A stretch of DNA of 64,000 bases from Erythrophleum ivorense (GCA_026724425.1 JAIUCV010000396.1:310001-374000), one strand, 5' to 3'; counted from the first letter of the stretch, positions 1 to 13,381 are shown. Notes: generated by a model from the sequence alone, not told the origin. Numbers and translations: made by a program.

Positions 1-1034
1 AGCAACCATAGCATAAGCTAAACTCTTCAACATTATTTAGAGACGATTTGGATAATAATTTGTTTTAAATTAATTCCAACATTGGATTGAAATAAGTTGT
101 TTGATTTCGTTTTTATGTGACTTCAATTAATAATGCATTTATATGCAGTTTCACATATATACTTGCCCCTTTATGCAATAATGGGTGGTGTAGAAAACGA
201 GGTTCAGGTTACGAAGTTACGCAGGAAGTAAGAGACTTTTACCCTCTTTCACCAAGTTACTTTATTGCTTGTACAATAATGGATGATGTAGTAAATGAAC
301 TTAGAACGTAAGGTAGTAATTAGTGGAATCTACTTTTGGAATAAAGAGGTTTGTAAAAGCAATAAATAATATGAAACCCTCCATATTTAATTTTGGGTAT
401 GGAATATCCTGTTCTGTAAAGGTCGTCCTAGTTGGTGGTAGGTCTCACCCATCTATAATATTTACTTTGCCCTTTTTGTCAACATCCCAATACCACTCTT
501 CTCATTTTTAGGTCTTATCAAACTGGACTCTCAAAATTGATCGCTCAAAAACAAAAAGTTCAATCCAGAAAAATCTCAACAACTGTATTATTTTTCTTAA
601 TTATTTATCTTTGTTAGTTGATGTTCGCATTTAATCTAATTCATTTATGATAAAATGTGTTTCTTAAAATTTGTTATGCTATATATGTTTTGTTTCTAAT
701 TATGTATTAAAAACGGTGCATAATTGTCGGATTTTCGGCACCATTAAAGGGAACAACAATATGCAAGATGAAGGATTTTTTTTTTTTTTTTCTTCTGGGC
801 TCAAAGGTCAAATAAGCAACGGTTAGATATTGTCGTCTGGGTTGAGACGTGGAATGGCAATGGCAAGAAGGGTTAAGAAAAGAAAGTGTCATGTTGCTTG
901 AGAGATAAAAGAACTACAACAATGTTTAAAAAATGGAATCAATTATTGAATTGAAATAAGAAATAATTTATAATTTAATAATTTAACGAATCAAAGTTAC
1001 ATTATTTTTTTAATATATATATATATATATAATA
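1..1034. other. AT-rich intergenic DNA, no gene seen
   Basis: Open frames here are short and resemble no protein I know. There are poly-T runs (about 778-790) and an AT dinucleotide tract just before the MITE that follows. I see no splice-bounded coding stretch on either strand. Confidence 0.6.
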
Positions 1035-1321
1035 CTCCATCTGGTCTCATATATAAAAAATAAATAAATAATTCATAATTATTAAGAAAATTAGTTAAAA
1101 GTAATTAATCTTGTCTCAAATAAAAATTATTTTTCAAAAATACCCCTATTTAATATGTGTACTTTATCTTTAAAATTAATTATCACCACTACTCATAATT
1201 TAAATGACTTATTTAATAAAGAGTATAATTGAAATACTGTAATTAATATGGTAATTTATTTTTTATATATAAGACCAAATCAAATTTTAAAAAAATTTCT
1301 TATATATGAGATCAGAGAGAG
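1035..1321. mobile_element. Stowaway-type MITE (Tc1/mariner)
   Basis: The ends are imperfect inverted repeats: the left end reads CTCCATCTGGTCTCATATAT and the right end, reverse-complemented, CTCTCTCTGATCTCATATAT. Both are flanked by the dinucleotide TA (1033-1034 and 1322-1323). A CTCC-like terminus, TA duplication, about 287 bp length and an AT-rich non-coding core are what is known of Stowaway MITEs. It encodes nothing and would need a mariner transposase supplied from elsewhere. Both TA copies lie in AT-rich DNA, so the duplication alone is weak; the 20-bp inverted repeat is the stronger evidence. Confidence 0.75.
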
Positions 1322-4150
1322 TATTTTATAATTAAATAGATACATATAATGTAAAATAATATTTAAAATAAATATAAAAATTAGACAAAATATTTAATAT
1401 AACAAAAAATTCATATAAAATAAGTTTAATAAATATAATAAATCTTTATTGTAGAGTATCAAAATTTTGATTTAGACTTTAAAAAAAGGTAAAAATTAGT
1501 CTTAAACAGATTCAATACCAAATTGCTTAATTTTTATCAATTTTTATGATTTTTTTATTAGTTTTTTTGTCTTAATTAGTTTTTAAGGTTAATCAGACCA
1601 AAACTATAATTGATTTACTAATTTTCTAGTCCGAATAGCCATTTGAGTTTAATTTTTTCAAGTATGATTACATCAATAAAAATGTCAAAAAAAGAGTACA
1701 AATATTATATGAGTTGTAAATTAATCACGACTTCAATTAAGTTAGTATGTTCTTTTTTTGTTAAACTATATTATTCAAAACAACTTGTTATTTAAAGTAT
1801 AATTTGTTGATTTAATATATTGTATGTGATTTGATGGGACATGGGCTATATGAATGTAGATTTTTAGACCTTGATAATATGAATTGGGAGCCTGTTAAAA
1901 TTTAAAATATGCAAGGCACTCATAATAGTTTGATTAACTGTTAAAGAGTTATAGTGTGTTTTTTTTTTAAAGGATATTGGTTGTTGGTCTCATTACAAGT
2001 TTGCATTTTAATACGAATTAGGTTTTTTAAAAAAAATTAAAATATTTGTTATTAGATTTTTTAATAAATTTAGTTGTATTATTATATAATATTAAATTAT
2101 AAAAAATATAATTTTATTTTAAAAATTATACACGATACTCTTATTAAAATCACTAAAAAATGTTGTCAGCAAGATTGTCCTCAATGTTGTATGTTCAGCG
2201 TCAAAACCGCGTACTGAAGACCACTCTTTAATCAAACGACAAGGGCGAACCTTCCCCGTAAAGCTCAATGATGTGAAGTCCAAGGCTTGAAGCTCAATAA
2301 TGCCTATTAAGCAACTCTTATTTCTAAACCTTCTAATTAAAATATACCAATATGTTTATATTCTCCAGGCTTCAACTGCTTTTCTATTCTAAGCTCCATA
2401 TAATATTCATTTTAATTATATAAAAACATCCATGATCTGATGAGATGAGGATAAACCAGCAAGGATCAATCTTTTTTTTAATTATATTTTCTTGGTTTTC
2501 TAAAATTTTCTCCTCTTGTTGTCCTAAACTGTTTTTTCAAGGGGAATTTATTTTTGCATACTCATTACATATAATATAATAAAAAAACTTGAGCTGAATT
2601 TTTTTTATTTTTTTTATTTCATTAATAAATGATAACTTTTGTTGTTTAAAATATAATGACTCAACTATCATAAATTTGTAAATAAAAAATGTATATAGAT
2701 CCAATTATATTTTAATACTGCCAAGTGTGATGTAAAAAACTGTGTGCAACTGTCATCGTGTAACAAAAATAGGCAGGGAATACAATAATGTTTTGCTTCG
2801 TATGATTAAACAAGGTGTCAGTTTTGCCCACACTAATGTTTATTAAACTAATACGTTCACACCTCAACATTTTTTTTAAGAAAAACAATAAATTGTACAA
2901 AAACATCATAAATTTTGAATTATATATAGATAATTTTTTAATTCTCGAAATTTGATGATAAATTCTCATAAATTTTAAAATTTACGTAGATAATCTCTTA
3001 CTATTAGCCAATCTATTATGTCAATAATAGAGTATGAAATATTAAAGGGATTATTTGCATATAATATAAAGTTTAAAAGAGATTATATGTATATCAAAAA
3101 TAAAGTTTATGAAAATTTAATGTCACTCAAGTGTTATATTTTGCTAATGAAATAATAGATTAATAAAATTATTTACATATAAAGTTTAAGAAGATTTATT
3201 TTCAGGTTTTAAAAATTAAAGTATTATTTGCTAATAATCTAAAATTTAAAGAAATTTATACAATTTAACCAAATAATAATAATAAATTCACAAATCAAAG
3301 TGCTGAGGGATTGCTCTTTCTCCAACTTGAACCAAATATTCTTGTCACTCTTATTATTGGTTTTTTTAGTTTTATATACTATTTGACTAATTTTAGAAAT
3401 AAAGATCTTAACATAAATACATTATATTTATTATGAGAAAAAAACCAAGGTCAAAATAATGAAAACCAAATAAAAATTGCAAACAAGTAATCCAGAGCTT
3501 GAATTTGTAACGATGAATATTTTTATCTAGAAAGTTCCTAAGAAACTCCTATTTTTATTATTTCTAACTACATTAAATAGGGATTGCCGGTAGAACTGAA
3601 ATTAAAGTATTTAGGAAAATCTTAAATAACTCCTATGATTGAAAAAAGAAAAGAAACGAAGAAAGAAAAGTCGTTATAACAGTGGGTCACGCTACTCCAT
3701 CAAGTATCAATAGCGCTATCATACTTTGATCATAATCAAATAATTCTGAAAGACCACTTTCTGTTTTTCATAATTTTTTCCTTGTCCTTTCTATGACACT
3801 CTACGGGCAACCGTCCCTACGCAAGCAAGGCACACGCATTTCTTAAGCATAAACCGCAATGCAAATTACAATTACGCAACCATCAAATTCAACAAATTAA
3901 TTTGCTAAATCGCATATCTGAATCCTCTCTGAGTTTTTATTTTTATTCTTTCTCCCTCTCATGTTTTCTTTCTATCTTTACTACATTACAATCTAAAAAT
4001 ATTATTATTGTCTTTTTTTTCTCTTTAATTTTCGTTAGTTGTTATCTTTAATTTTCATTTTAATGTCAATTTTTAAAACAATAAACACATCGTTTAAGTA
4101 AATTTTATATATTCAAATAAAATTCATAATTTAAGTAATTATCACTATAT
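1322..4150. other. AT-rich intergenic DNA
   Basis: Nothing codes convincingly. A less AT-rich island at about 2160-2310 looks as if it could be an old coding or LTR remnant, but I cannot assign it. The rest is poly-A/T-rich filler. Confidence 0.5.
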
Positions 4151-4199
4151 TCTATATACAGAAAAAAGAAATGGAAAGAGAAAGCAAACTCATACATTT

Positions 4200-5409
4200 T
4201 GCTTTCCTATCTCTCTCTCCGTAATCCAGAACTGATAAATCCAGCAGATCCGACAGGGAGAGTCCGCGTAGGACAGAGAAGCATAGCAAGGCGAAGGCAG
4301 AGCAACACCAAGCCATCACCATATCCCTTCGGCTCGCCGATCCCGTCGCCACGTCAGATCCCACCGTTGCTTCGGCCAACTTCCCGCTACGTTGCCACCG
4401 GAATGTCACTTTTCCTTTTCCATATCCCCTCATCGTTCCTCGCCGGGTTGGTTTTTGCATCGTATTATTTACTATTAGGGTCTGTGAGCTTCTGCATTTT
4501 CAGCAATTTCTCTTTGGTCGCTGCCTTTTTGCCTACCTTCGATCTCGCTTTTCTCGAAGCTCTTGCTTTTTGCTGCCAGTCCAAACTCATTCCTTCTACT
4601 TTCTCTTTCTAGATTTGCTTTTTTCTTTTGCTGTTGCCGCAGCTTTTTCCGAAGCTGTTTTTGAATCAAGATGCTGCTTTTTGTGTGTTGATTTACTTTA
4701 AACAGTCATGATTTTATCCTGCTGTTCGTGATGCTAAAGTGTTTTTTTTTTTTTGGGGCGGGTGGGGTGAGGACGGACTTATTTTGATACTTGGGGGACG
4801 TTTCACTTCTAACCATACTTCTATGTTAGCTATGGTCTTGCTTTTTATGCTGGGATTTTGAGCCTTGGATGCAATAGTGGTTTCACTTAATGGGTGTGAA
4901 TCATGGTGAATACAGGTGTTTTGAGGCTCTGATCACTGTCTTCTATTTTTCTTTTATTTTTCCAAATCTGAACCGATGAATTGGGTTGACGCATGACTTA
5001 ATGTAATTATTAAAGTGAATAACAGCGTACTCTGTCACTGCCCTTTTTGAACAATATGGTTTATTGTGCTTCATAAAACTTTTGTCTGTGTTCCCTTCTT
5101 CCTCTTTTTTTCCATGTTTGATAGGTAGCTCAGGCCCTAACACTGAGTTTGTAGATTGAATTATAAGTCATACTTAGAGAATTACGTAGCGCTTTTTGCC
5201 AGTTGCTTTCTGGGTACCTCCCAACCACCTTTCATCCTTGTGTTAAATGCATTGTTGTTTAAGCATCTGAGTCTTGATTTTTCGTGTACTTTTGTTGGCT
5301 TTTTCTTTTTTTAAATATAAATATATCTTATCTGCTAAAATAACATGTCATTTTCTTAGACATGGTGCATAAAGATTAATCTTGGAGCTCTACCACTGCA
5401 GCTGTTGAA
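4200..5409 (+). promoter_or_regulatory. Probable 5' leader region of the TRM17-like gene
   Basis: From about 4200 the sequence becomes pyrimidine-rich and less AT-rich (repeated CTCTC followed by GC-richer DNA to about 4450), typical of a plant 5' untranslated exon. A T-rich, intron-like stretch runs on to the start codon at 5410. An ORF at 4199-4612 (137 codons) resembles no known protein and is more likely untranslated leader. I cannot place the transcription start or the leader intron borders. Confidence 0.4.
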
Positions 5410-8400
5410 ATGAATAGGGGGCAGAACAAACAGGTTCACAATATTGAGAAACCTTTTCCAGGATGCCTGGGAAGAATGGCAAACCTCTTTGATTTGACTG
5501 TAGGTGTAACTGGAAACAGGCTACTCACAGATAAGCCCCATCATGATGGTGATTTCCTTGCTGTTATGTCTCCTTTTATTCAGACCTTTAATTTTTCATT
5601 ACCATGGGATGGGAAGCTTTGCTTTGTTTATTTCCAAAGCTACGTTTAATTATCTACTATGGATTCTTAGTGATCCTGTTTAAGTCATCATCTACTGTTT
5701 ATCCATCTTTTCTGGTTAGTCAATTATACTTGATTCTTTTGTGCAATGCCCACTGAAGTGATGGTTATGCTGAAATTAATTTATGGTGTGCTTTTTGTTG
5801 TTTTTAGCCTGGGGATTTGGAGAAGAATGGTGAGTTGAGGTTATATTTAAGAGGAAATATAGAAGATAAATATTGAGCTTATTTTCATATGCCTTGTATC
5901 TGTTGAAGATGTTGAGTGACATAAAGTATGCTATTTAAAACAAATAACTGTTTAATTTTTGTTTGGTCATGGTGCCCTGTCTTTGGGATGTTGTTGACTA
6001 CTTAGATTAGACACCATGCTCTGTTGCTCATTTGTATGGCTGTATATGTCATTAGGAGCATCTTACTACACTGGTGTAGGTTTGTTTAATTTGTCGACTG
6101 TGCCAATCTATTTCCCAGCTCTGCTTATGGTGTGAAATAGTTTTATATATGATTTCTTTAGTTGATAAATTTTTATGCTATTATATTATTCCACATCTTA
6201 CTAATTTGTACTTTGTTTACTTGCAGCCTCACTTTCAGGGAGCCAATCAGATGTTACGAGGATCTTGAGTCCTCCTTTTGGTGATCAGATAGAAGATAAA
6301 CTGGTAAATTGGAGTGCATTAATCTTTGTTGTCATTGTAATATGACCCTAAAAGAGAATATAATTGAAATGATATTGACAATTCCATATGGTATTGTCTT
6401 TTTATCCTTGATTTATTATGTGCTTTGCTATACTAATTTCTGTTCCATTTTCATGGTGGATTTTGCAGATTATTTCTGATTTAACTAGAACATTTTCAAA
6501 GAATAAAATAAATGGAACACCCATCAAGATGCTCATAGACCAAGAAATGTCAAAAGATGTTAACTCTAAGCGCAGCCCACCAAATGTAGTTGCCAAATTA
6601 ATGGGGCTTGAAACCCTCCCACAGGAAGATCCTAATTTAGCTGTGCAAAGAAACCATAGAAAAGATTATACTCAACATATGTGCGGTCATTCAAAGAACC
6701 CATTCAAACATTGGCAGCTGGAAGATAGTTTTATGGACAAGCAAATGCTGCATGAAGTTCATAAAAGCACAGAGCAGGTTGATTACAAAGATATTTATGA
6801 AATAAGGCAGCAATCTCAGAGCACAAGCCCTGTAAGAGAGAAGACACTGGAAAGAGGAAGGCGGACTCAGAATCAAAAAATTATGGAAGCAAAACATCTG
6901 TCTACAGATGAGAAGCTGTGCCAGTCTAAGGAAGTTGGAGATGCCTTGGAAGTTTTAAGTTCCAATAAAGATTTATTACTCAAGTTTTTGGCTTCTCAAA
7001 ATCTTTGTGAACTGCAGTCTACACCACCACCTGAGACAAAGCGTATAACTGTTCTTAAACCTTCAAAGATGGTTGACAATGACAAATCTCCTTTTAAGGA
7101 GAAGAAGAATGATAAACCAATCAAGAAACCAGCTAATGGTGGGCAAGCAGTTGTGTGGGACAAAAAGAATGTTGGATACTCTCTAGCCAGTCAAAAGGTT
7201 GATGGGTATCCAGTTCAACCTACTCGAATAGTGGTATTGAAGCCTAGCTTTGGGAAGACACGTGAGTTTAAGGCTGTGGCATCTCCAACTTCATCATCAT
7301 CTCAAAATCTGAAAAGTGGAAGTTTCTATCAGGAACCTGAAAATGATGTACTAGAATCAAGAAAAGCAGCGAAAGAGATCACAGAGCAAATGCAAGAAAA
7401 TCCTAGGGGCCTTCAAAGAGATGAAACTTTGTATTCCTCAGTCTTTTCCAATGGCTATACTGGTGATGAGAGCTCATTTAATCAATCAGAAAATGAGTAT
7501 GCAGTGGGGAATTACAGTGATTTAGAATTTATGTCTCCATCTCCAAGGCATTCTTGGGATTACATCAATCGCTCTGGTAGCCCTTATTCTTCACTATCCT
7601 TCAGTCATGCATCCTGTTCACCTGAGTCATCAGTGAGCAAAGAGGCAAAGAAGCGACTCTCTGAAAGATGGGCCATGATGGCATCACATATGGATGCTCA
7701 AGAACAGAGGCATGCACGGAGAAGCTCCACCTTGGGCGAGATGCTTGCTCTTTCTGAAATGAAGAAATCTGTAATTTCCGAGGTTGAGGTTATTACCAAA
7801 GGCCAAGAACAAAGGGAATCTGTTTCCTGCAATGCTAATGTCAATGAAGAACACATGGGTGGTTCTCCCAAAAATCTTCCCAGGTCAAAGTCTGTCCCTG
7901 TATCTTCTACTGTATATGAAACTGGGTTCAGTGTTGAAGTCTGCAATTCCGAGGCTGGCAATAATCCTGGCTCCAAGGAACTGACAAAGTCAAAGAGCTT
8001 GAAATCATCATTTAAAGGGAAAGTTACAAGTTTGTTCTTCTCAAGGAACAAAAGGTGGAGTAAGGAAAAATCTAGTCAATCTGAATCTAAAAATGATTCC
8101 CAATCTATTATTGCTGAAACGTCAAAACCTCTGGCAAATTTTCCTAGACTCCGTGGGGATGATTTGTCTCAGAGCTTCAATAGTGGTGGCTTTGGAGAGT
8201 GTTCTCTTCATTCTCTATATGAATCATCAAGTAAAACTTTATCAGATTCATTCTCTAAGGGACAACAAGGCTTAATTTCTCTAGAGGTAATTGCTAACAT
8301 CATTCTGCATATTTAAATATACTATTCTTATTGTGCATATGCAAAGTTTCTTTCCCTTACTGATAGTTTCTTAAGATCACTCATTTAATCCCTCTAAATC

Positions 8401-9684
8401 ACCCACCTCCTTCCCAGTTCAATTCCCTCCACCCCTCCTTTCCCTCACAAATTAAGGGGAAAGAAGAAATGAAACACAGAAAAACAGAATAGAAAATACA
8501 CTACATGTTAAACTTTCTTCCATAATCCCCGGATAAATTTTGCGCTTCCTCCAACTTCCTTCCAGTCAGCTTAGACTTAGTATGAGTAAAGCACAACCTC
8601 TTTGATTTCCTGATATTGCAGATTCTAAATTGAACTGAATGCTTATAATATGGGACCATATAAGTGGAACATTCTATCTGTGCTGAAAATTCATAAATAA
8701 TATACTCCAATTTCCTTAGACAGTTGTTTGTTTTCACAGCCTGGATTGACTGTGTCAAAACCCAGTGCTCTGGGCGTTTCAAACGAAAACCCGGATCAGC
8801 CAAGTCCAATCTCAGTTTTAGAACCTCCATTTGAAGATGATAATGTAGCTCAAGAATCCTCTGACTGTATGAAGGCTGGTCAATTGGGTAAAGCTTATGC
8901 CCCACTCTCTCGCCGTCTTTCTATGTTGAGAAGTTATTTGATATTCCTTGTTAACATATTATTCTTATATACTTCCATTCATTATATAGGAACACAGGCG
9001 CCTTTGAAGTCAAATTTAATTGACAAATCACCACCTATAGAATCAATAGCCCGGACCCTGTCATGGGATGATCCTTGTGCAGGGGTAGCAAGTCGGTATC
9101 CACTAAAACCATTGATGGCTTCCCTAGACACAATGGTAGAGGAGCAGGACTGTCTCGTGTTTGTCCAGAAACTACTATCCACGGCTGGACTTGATGATCA
9201 GGTGCTGTCCGACTCGTTCTACTCTAAATGGTATTCCCCCGAGAGCCCATTGGACCCATCATTGAGGGACAAATATGCCAATCTGGATGACAAGGAGCCT
9301 CTCCATGAGGCCAAGCGAAGATCAACTCAGATGCTTACTTTTGACTGTGTTAGTACTGTATTAATGGAAATTAGTGGTTATGGATCAGAAAAGTACTTAA
9401 TGAGCAGGATGTGCAGGCACCCAGAGGCTGCATCTCCCCTACTGGTGGACCTCATTTTGTCCCATATGAAGGAATTAGCATCTAGTGGGATGAGGTTTGT
9501 TTGCGGGGATAGTGGGGACGGCAACAGCATGATGGTAGATATGGTTGTTAGGAAGGAGGTTGTGGGAAAAGAATGGTTTGAACTTATGGGATTGGAGATG
9601 GACATTCTAGGTAGGGAAATAGAAGGGGAGTTGCTGGAAGAGCTTGTGGAGGAGGCTGTTGTTGATTTGACAGGTAGGGTCTGA
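5410..9684 (+). CDS. TRM17: TON1-recruiting motif (TRM) family protein, TRM17-like
   Basis: Exons 5410-5548, 6227-6303, 6469-8286, 8740-8887 and 8990-9684 sum to 2877 nt, giving 958 aa, with GT/AG at every border. The N-terminus (NIEKPFPGCLGRM...LFDL) is typical of the DUF3741 group. Residues 112-120 read VVAKLMGLE, the VARLMGL-type signature. The middle is Ser/Lys-rich and low complexity (RRSSTLGEMLALSEMKKS, PRSKSVPVSS). The C-terminus from about residue 778 is a DUF4378 domain ending in an acidic helix (WFELMGLEMDILGREIEGEL). Family knowledge: TRM proteins bring TON1/PP2A complexes to cortical microtubules and affect preprophase band formation and cell elongation. The start is the first ATG of the conserved N-terminus. 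The assignment to member 17 rests on likeness and gene order recalled from Arabidopsis. Confidence 0.88.
8888..8989 (+). other. Exitron-like in-frame intron of the TRM17-like gene
   Basis: GT at 8888 and AG at 8988-8989 bound a 102-nt segment (34 codons) that has no stop in the reading frame of its flanks. The family continues smoothly when it is removed (GQLG joined to TQAPLK). If retained, it would insert a hydrophobic run containing YLIFLVNILFLY into an otherwise soluble region. The size, a multiple of three without a stop, fits an exitron, but chance is possible in a short intron. Confidence 0.5.
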
Positions 9685-10281
9685 TGAGGCTTTCCATTTT
9701 GTAATTTTCTTTTATATTGTAAGGAACTCTATTATTTGTGTATTTGATGATCAACATATGGCCCTACTTAACTAATTTATTCAATGCTTACAAAATTGTA
9801 TCAAGATGTAGTTTATTTGATACTATCTGTACCTCCTAGTTACCTCGCTAAAAATTTGGATACGAAGGACTTTGTTAGAATTGGAGGAATGATCAGCTTA
9901 AATCTGTATGTGGAAAAGTTTTATGTATGACGTCAAAAGCTGCCATTTCAAACTTAGCTAGAAAAGGAATCAAGGGTTTTGTATATGGCATAATGGCACT
10001 CCAAGAAGGATAGAACGGGGTAAAAAAACAGTATTACATTGACAGCTGAATAACTGATTACTGTAGTAAGGTACCTTGGTACAATTGCAATAAGTGAAAA
10101 TCTAACAACAAATTAGTTGTGATAGTATAATGAATGCAACTCAACTGAGACTTGGAATAGTTGTGTGTCCGTGGTCCAAAATTTCGGGACAGCTGTTGTG
10201 TGCTGCACTATCCGTCAAATTGGTATGGATCTTTCATAATCCTAATCTGGTATGATCTTTTATATATAATGCAATTAGAAA

Positions 10282-10312
<31 letters not shown>

Positions 10313-10932
10313 TATCTGTATAATATAAATTATATATATTTTTTATTTTTTTATGTCACTATCTTTTGAAATGTGTAATAGCACAATTACCCAAAAAAAA
10401 AAGATCCTATCTAAATCCAAATGAGTCATTACCAGCTGCTCAAACTGAACCTTTCGCAAGACAGAATTCATTCATACTGTCATCCACTAATTAAGTTTCT
10501 ATATTATTTGGTGGCGTATTATATGATTATTTTTTAATATTTTTCTCATGACATTGCAAATTCTAAGGGCAGATCTTCTAAAGTTCTGTGAAGTGTTTCA
10601 CAAACAAGAACTTCTGCTTAATTGAAAAAAAAATGTTAAATTAAAAAAAAAAAAAAAGAGTTTGTGGGGGACTTGGCAAATTCAGAGGGCAGAACTTTAA
10701 AAGACTTACTCTGGCAAATTCTTGCTCTTACTAATCCTATCGCTGTCCTGCATTATGTTGCTCCCATTTGAACATTATTGGAAGGCTGAATGGATAGCTT
10801 TCAGGTAACCTAAAGTTATTATTTTCATGATTTTATGAGTCTAAACTTATCACCTTCCATAACTTTTTGGGACGGTAGATATCTTACTAGTTTTAATGAG
10901 ATATAGATTTTTGGTGTTTTGTTTGAATAACA
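9685..10932. other. 3' flank of the TRM17-like gene and intergenic DNA
   Basis: Presumed 3' UTR and spacer. It contains poly-A tracts near 10280, 10395 and 10645 and a TA microsatellite at 10291-10315. No coding stretch is visible. Confidence 0.5.
10291..10315. repeat. (TA)n microsatellite
   Basis: Uninterrupted TA repeat following an A-run; likely length-polymorphic. Confidence 0.85.
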
Positions 10933-11191
10933 TGTTAAGTTGAGTAGATTTAGATCTTTTATTATTATTTTTAGTAATCCTAATTATTTATTTTTTATTT
11001 TAAATAAAACAAATTATAAGATAAAAATAATCTTTTAATTTTTACAAGATAAAATTATTTGTTTAATAGAAATTGAAAGACGATTTTTATCTTAAGTTTT
11101 ATTTTATTTAAAATAAAATAATAAAATAGAGATGATTGGAATTGAAAAAAATAAATAAATAAAGAATCCAAATTATTACTCAAGTTAAACA
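10933..11191. mobile_element. Fold-back MITE-like inverted repeat
   Basis: The segment can fold on itself almost end to end. The left arm begins TGTTAAGTTGAGTA and the reverse complement of the right end begins TGTTTAACTTGAGTA. The inner arms around 10975-11030 and 11090-11150 also pair (ATTTTAAATAAAAC against GTTTTATTTTATTTAAAAT). It is about 260 bp, AT-rich and non-coding. I could not define a convincing target duplication, so the superfamily is left open. Confidence 0.5.
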
Positions 11192-11520
11192 ATAAAAAGT
11201 CCGTATCCATTTCAAAGACTTATACACAAAATAAAAGCTATTGCTATATGGGTCTAATTACTGTCTCCTCTAATCGTTAAAACTCACGTTCTTTTATTTC
11301 TATACTGAAATTATATAGGTTTTCTTCTTTTAAAACCGATAGAAATCTCCATTAAACAACGGAGTTTGAAAACAAATATACATTTGTACACACCCGCACA
11401 ATTTGTGCAACTTTTTGAGTAATTGATAAGTTTAGTAAGTTTCATTTTGATGGAAATATTTTAAATAAAGACGAGCTTACAAGAAGGTGAAAATAACTGG
11501 AACTCAAAGTATGATATATT

Positions 11521-11912
11521 AGCCTTTCAATCTTTTCTTTAGGTAAGAATTTGCATAAGATTCTCGTATGCTAAGAACCTTTTGTGGTCGAAACAAAGAT
11601 TGTGCGTAGACTTTCCCTCCAATCTGTAATCTTTTGCCAAGTTGTTAACAAGTTGTTAATTGTTTGAAAAACGGGCTTGTTCAATTCAAAAGTAAAGATG
11701 TATCACAAATTATTATTAGCCTTTCAATCTTTTCTTTAGGTAAGAATTTGCATAAGATTCTCGTATGCTAAGAACCGTTTGTGGTCCAAAAAAGATTGTG
11801 CGTAGAATTTCCCTCCAATCTGTAATCTTTTGCCAAGTTGTTAACAAGTTGTTAATTGTTTGAAAAACGGGCTTGTTCAATTCAAAAGTAAAGATGTATC
11901 ACAAATTATTTA
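11521..11912. repeat. Two-copy tandem duplication, about 197-bp unit
   Basis: The second copy starts at 11718 with the same run as the first (AGCCTTTCAATCTTTTCTTT). The two copies stay nearly identical to their ends (CTTGTTCAATTCAAAAGTAA), with only a handful of substitutions or small indels. Neither copy codes. The low divergence suggests a recent event. Confidence 0.9.
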
Positions 11913-12959
11913 TTGTATTTGATAAAATAAAACCTTGAAACGTGGTAAGGCTGATTTTTGCTAGGCAAGTTGGCATAATAATTGAAGTCTTGTAAATAAT
12001 CAAAGAAGGCGGTCAACTTGTATTGTTTTTCTGCAATATTCCTGAGAACGTATGTCGTTTTTCAAATGAAATGAAAAAAGAGACGCACATTGTTGAATAC
12101 ATATATTAGCCAGAGATACTTAGCAGCTAGGGTTTGAAGCAGAATAGGACAAACTTTTTCAAAATGAAAAAAATGGTAGGGGCATTTCGCAGAGCAAGAA
12201 TATTCCTGAATAGCAACCAGTGACATGTGTTCTGGTCTGTGAAAATTCTAAGTGGAAGCCAAGTTATGGGATCTACCAACTTCAAATTAAATTGAAATCC
12301 AACCCAGCAATCCCGTGACAGTGCTGTGGACTTGAAGAAAATAATTAACTTGACTTCATTCTTGAGATCCTAAATTTGCAGGTGGAACCCATAGAGTGAG
12401 CATGGTCCTTGAAAGGGACTGAGGTTTTCTTTATCGCTCCTCATTTCATTGTCAAACAGAAAAGGAGAGTGATATATAAAGAAGCTTTTACTTCTTATTC
12501 CTTTAGAAAATTTTCGGTTTGTCAGGAAAATGTTGAACTCCTTGTCATTGTCTAATGTCTATCGAGGGAAAAAATGTTAGGTTAGCTTGATAACACCTTC
12601 ATTTTGATTCAAGAACTGTAATTGTTTGATTATAAAATATGATATAAAATTAAAATAGAATAAATAAAGCACTTAAAAAAAAAACTGCTCTCAAGTGGTT
12701 GAGAAAGGATTATTGCATTTGCTGGATACCCAAGTCTTGCCTATGTCATTCCAACTGGCAGTACAGCTACAATGAAGTGCCCGGCCTCTCTTGAATCTTG
12801 ATAACGCTTAGATTTGTTATCTATGAGAATTTCGATCTAGGAAGCACTCATTCAGAAAGACACAACACTTTAACACAAACATTATCATACGATAAAATTT
12901 AAAGTATTCGTATACAAGTATCTTATTTAATGTGTTATACACAAATACAATTTTTTTCT
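11913..12959. other. Intergenic DNA, no gene seen
   Basis: Mixed-composition spacer with short, unconvincing ORFs. Nothing here matches a family I recognise. Confidence 0.5.
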
Positions 12960-13059
12960 TTTTAAATATCTGTATAAATTTCGATCCACTCCAGAATTTG
13001 AGGGAATAGTAGGGATCTTTTAAATCTATGAAAGAATTTTGTTAATATGTTTGACTTAA

Positions 13060-13349
13060 CGCAGCAAATTGGGACATAGGTTCCCCGGACTGACCATAGC
13101 ACGGTAGTCGGACACTTGTAGACCATGGCGCTTGTAGCTCTCGCACCTGAAGCAGGGCTTGCGGTCACTATGGCACTTAGGGCCACAGCACTTGAGGCAG
13201 GGATCACAGGGTACAATACAAAGGGTTCAACATCGGGCCTCTTCTTTTTCTGTCATTTTTATCTTTTTTCTTGGAGGCTTGGGCTTCACTTCTTCCACTG
13301 TTAGATCCTCTGTTGTTCACGTGTGCTCAGCTGGTTTTAAACTAAACAA

Positions 13350-13381
<32 letters not shown>

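Noticed and set aside
117..511. Two short plus-strand ORFs at the left edge
   Set aside because: No domain, AT-rich surroundings and no splice context; nothing to support a gene.
4199..4612. 137-codon ORF upstream of the TRM17-like gene
   Set aside because: No likeness to known proteins; composition and position fit a 5' untranslated exon running into an intron.
5808..5829. Possible 22-nt micro-exon in intron 1 of the TRM17-like gene (bounded by TTTTTAG and GTGAGT)
   Set aside because: Including it shifts the frame and gives a stop in the next exon; without it all exon phases agree and the family N-terminus is restored.
13063..13230. Secreted cysteine-rich peptide (EPF-like or defensin-like) on the minus strand
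   Set aside because: The cysteine spacing does not fit those families, there is no signal peptide, and the upstream Lys/Pro linker and HMA pieces explain it better.
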